Assembly: GCA_963708895.1 (NCBI GenBank)
Contig: CAVPUE010000002.1
Coordinates: forward strand, 186,001 to 250,000
DNA from: Bacillus_BD sp963708895
Lineage (GTDB): Bacteria > Bacillota > Bacilli > Bacillales > Cytobacillaceae
Reading direction: 5' to 3'
DNA length: 64,000 nt
This document shows, piece after piece, positions 63,166 through 64,000 of the stretch. How positions within the stretch are numbered: the stretch's first letter is position 1; every line of letters begins with the position of its first letter. The notes beneath the pieces were generated by a model. It saw only the letters and a program-made list of their open reading frames with translations. It was not told the origin of the DNA and did not search any database. The translations under genes and the position numbers were made by a program.

Positions 63166-63234
63166 CAAGTTCAGGATCAACTATTGGCTATACTAAGGAA
63201 TGGAATTTTTTGGGAACTTGAGGAGAATCGGTTT

Positions 63235-63811
63235 ATGAAACGAAATAAGGCTTTAGAAATCGTAAAAAAACAAATTACAGAACACCGCTATCAACACACA
63301 TTAGGTGTGATGGAAACAGCCATTGAGCTTGGCTAAGAGATATGGTGCCGATGAGAAAAAGGCAGAACTGGCTGCTATTTTTCATGACTATGCTAAATTT
63401 CGAGATAAAAATGAAATGAAATTCATTATTCAGAGTCAGGGAATGGATCCAGAACTATTGAATTATAATAGTGAACTCTGGCATGCTCCTGTGGGTGCTT
63501 ATTTAGTACAGCAGGAAGCAGAAGTTTCTGATTCGGAGATATTAGATGCGATTCGCTATCATACTACTGGAAGACCTAATATGGCCTTATTAGAAAAAAT
63601 CATCTATTTAGCTGATTACATTGAACCAGGTAGACACTTTCCAGGTGTTGAAGAGGTAAGAGAAATGGCGAAAAAGGATTTAAATCAAGCCTTAATACAA
63701 GCTCTTAAAAATTCGATAGGATTCCTTATGAAGAAAAATCAACTTGTTTTTCCTCTCACATTTCATACTTACAACGATCTAGTTAACAAGGAGGCTCGAG
63801 GGAATGGATGA
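63235..63811 (+). CDS. yqeK: HD-domain hydrolase YqeK, frameshifted
   Basis: About 191 residues restored. HD-type phosphohydrolase; Firmicute YqeK proteins are reported to split diadenosine tetraphosphate symmetrically. HRYQHTLGVMETAIEL, then after the shift AKRYGADEKKAELAAIFHDYAKF (the HD pair), WHAPVGAYLVQQE, AIRYHTTGRPNM, and IIYLADYIEPGR. The frame moves +1 at 63328-63332: in-frame CTT, surplus G, then GCTAAGAGATATGG; without the shift it stops at TAA 63334. ATG 63235 is behind TGAGGAG. The stop overlaps rsfS. Confidence 0.92.
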
Positions 63812-64000
63812 ACGTAAAATTTTAGAAATCGCCGTAAAGGCAGCAGATGCGAAAAGAGCAGAAGATATTGTTGTGTTAAATATGAAAGGAATTTCACTAG
63901 TGGCTGACTACTTTGTGATTTGTCATGGTAATTCCGATAAACAAGTACAAGCAATTGCTCGCGAGATTAAAGATAAAGTGGAAGAACAGGAATATTCAAT
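63804..64000 (+). CDS. rsfS: Ribosomal silencing factor RsfS (YqeL), cut by the window end
   Basis: First 65 residues only: DERKILEIAVKAADAKRAEDIVVLNMKGISLVADYFVICHGNSDKQVQAIAREIKDKV has the RsfS pattern (landmarks ADYFVICHGNSDKQVQAIA). It binds L14 and prevents subunit joining in starvation. ATG 63804 lies inside the end of yqeK behind AAGGAGG, so translation is coupled. Confidence 0.94.
   Translation, partial: MDERKILEIAVKAADAKRAEDIVVLNMKGISLVADYFVICHGNSDKQVQAIAREIKDKVEEQEYS

Noticed and set aside
1..64000. Genomic island, prophage or defence system
   Set aside because: Gene order follows the Bacillus core genome and codon use looks even; no integrase, transposase, restriction or toxin-antitoxin gene was found.

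Overview
The window is a chromosomal segment of a low-GC, endospore-forming Bacillaceae (Bacillus sensu lato). Gene content and order follow the Bacillus subtilis safA-coxA-bofC-ruvAB-queA-tgt-yajC / spoVB-comN-secDF / recJ-apt-relA-dtd-yrvJ-hisS-aspS / tcdA-rarA-cymR-iscS-mnmA-yrrB-recD2 / alaS-ireB-ruvX-yrzB-mltG-trmR-trhP-greA-pbpI blocks, ending in sda-yqeG-yqeH-aroE-yqeI-yqeK-rsfS. The genus cannot be fixed from the sequence alone. No tRNA, rRNA, CRISPR array, prophage or insertion sequence was seen.

Layout. 1-4035: spore coat and sporulation genes (3' part of safA, a coat kinase-like gene, a coxA-like lipoprotein gene, bofC). 4.1-8.5 kb: DNA repair and queuosine operon (ruvA, ruvB, queA, tgt, yajC). 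8.6-14.1 kb: membrane proteins (YrzE, DUF421), spoVB, comN, secDF. 14.2-25.1 kb: recJ, apt, relA, dtd, the amidase yrvJ, then a T-box leader, hisS and aspS. 25.2 kb: a 6S RNA gene. 25.6-35.6 kb: tcdA, rarA, a YczE-type protein, cymR, iscS, mnmA, a TPR gene, recD2 and small genes. 35.7-48.7 kb: AI-2E protein, T-box alaS, ireB, ruvX, yrzB, mltG, the tRNA wobble-uridine genes trmR-trhP1-trhP2, greA, pbpI, yrrS. 48.8-56.7 kb: ald and a sulfur/methyl-cycle region (yrrT, mccA, mccB, an MTA/SAH deaminase, mtnN, ahcY). 56.9-59.7 kb: sigK, pssA/psd, and the short checkpoint gene sda. 60-64 kb: yqeG, yqeH, aroE, yqeI, yqeK, rsfS (cut by the window end).

How the genes connect. BofC (SpoIVB inhibitor), sigK (its eventual target, here one uninterrupted gene), Sda (replication-linked KinA inhibitor behind a DnaA-box cluster), SpoVB, SafA and CoxA make this rich in sporulation functions. 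CymR is encoded about 20 kb from yrrT-mccA-mccB, which in B. subtilis it represses. IscS and MnmA give 2-thiouridine, and TrhP1/TrhP2/TrmR give 5-methoxyuridine, at the tRNA wobble position. S-adenosylhomocysteine can be removed by three enzymes encoded next to each other (deaminase, nucleosidase, hydrolase).

Two features stand out. First, at least 18 one-base frameshifts interrupt conserved genes, including essential ones (alaS, secDF), and 17 of them go in the +1 direction. Uncorrected sequencing insertions are the simplest explanation; five of them fall exactly after an in-frame CTT codon. Second, a dispersed repeat family with five copies (about 170 bp down to 24 bp) sits beside housekeeping promoters and carries interleaved inverted repeats. 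nadD and udk, expected from synteny, are missing. I found no clearly new multi-gene system; the window is mostly core genome.
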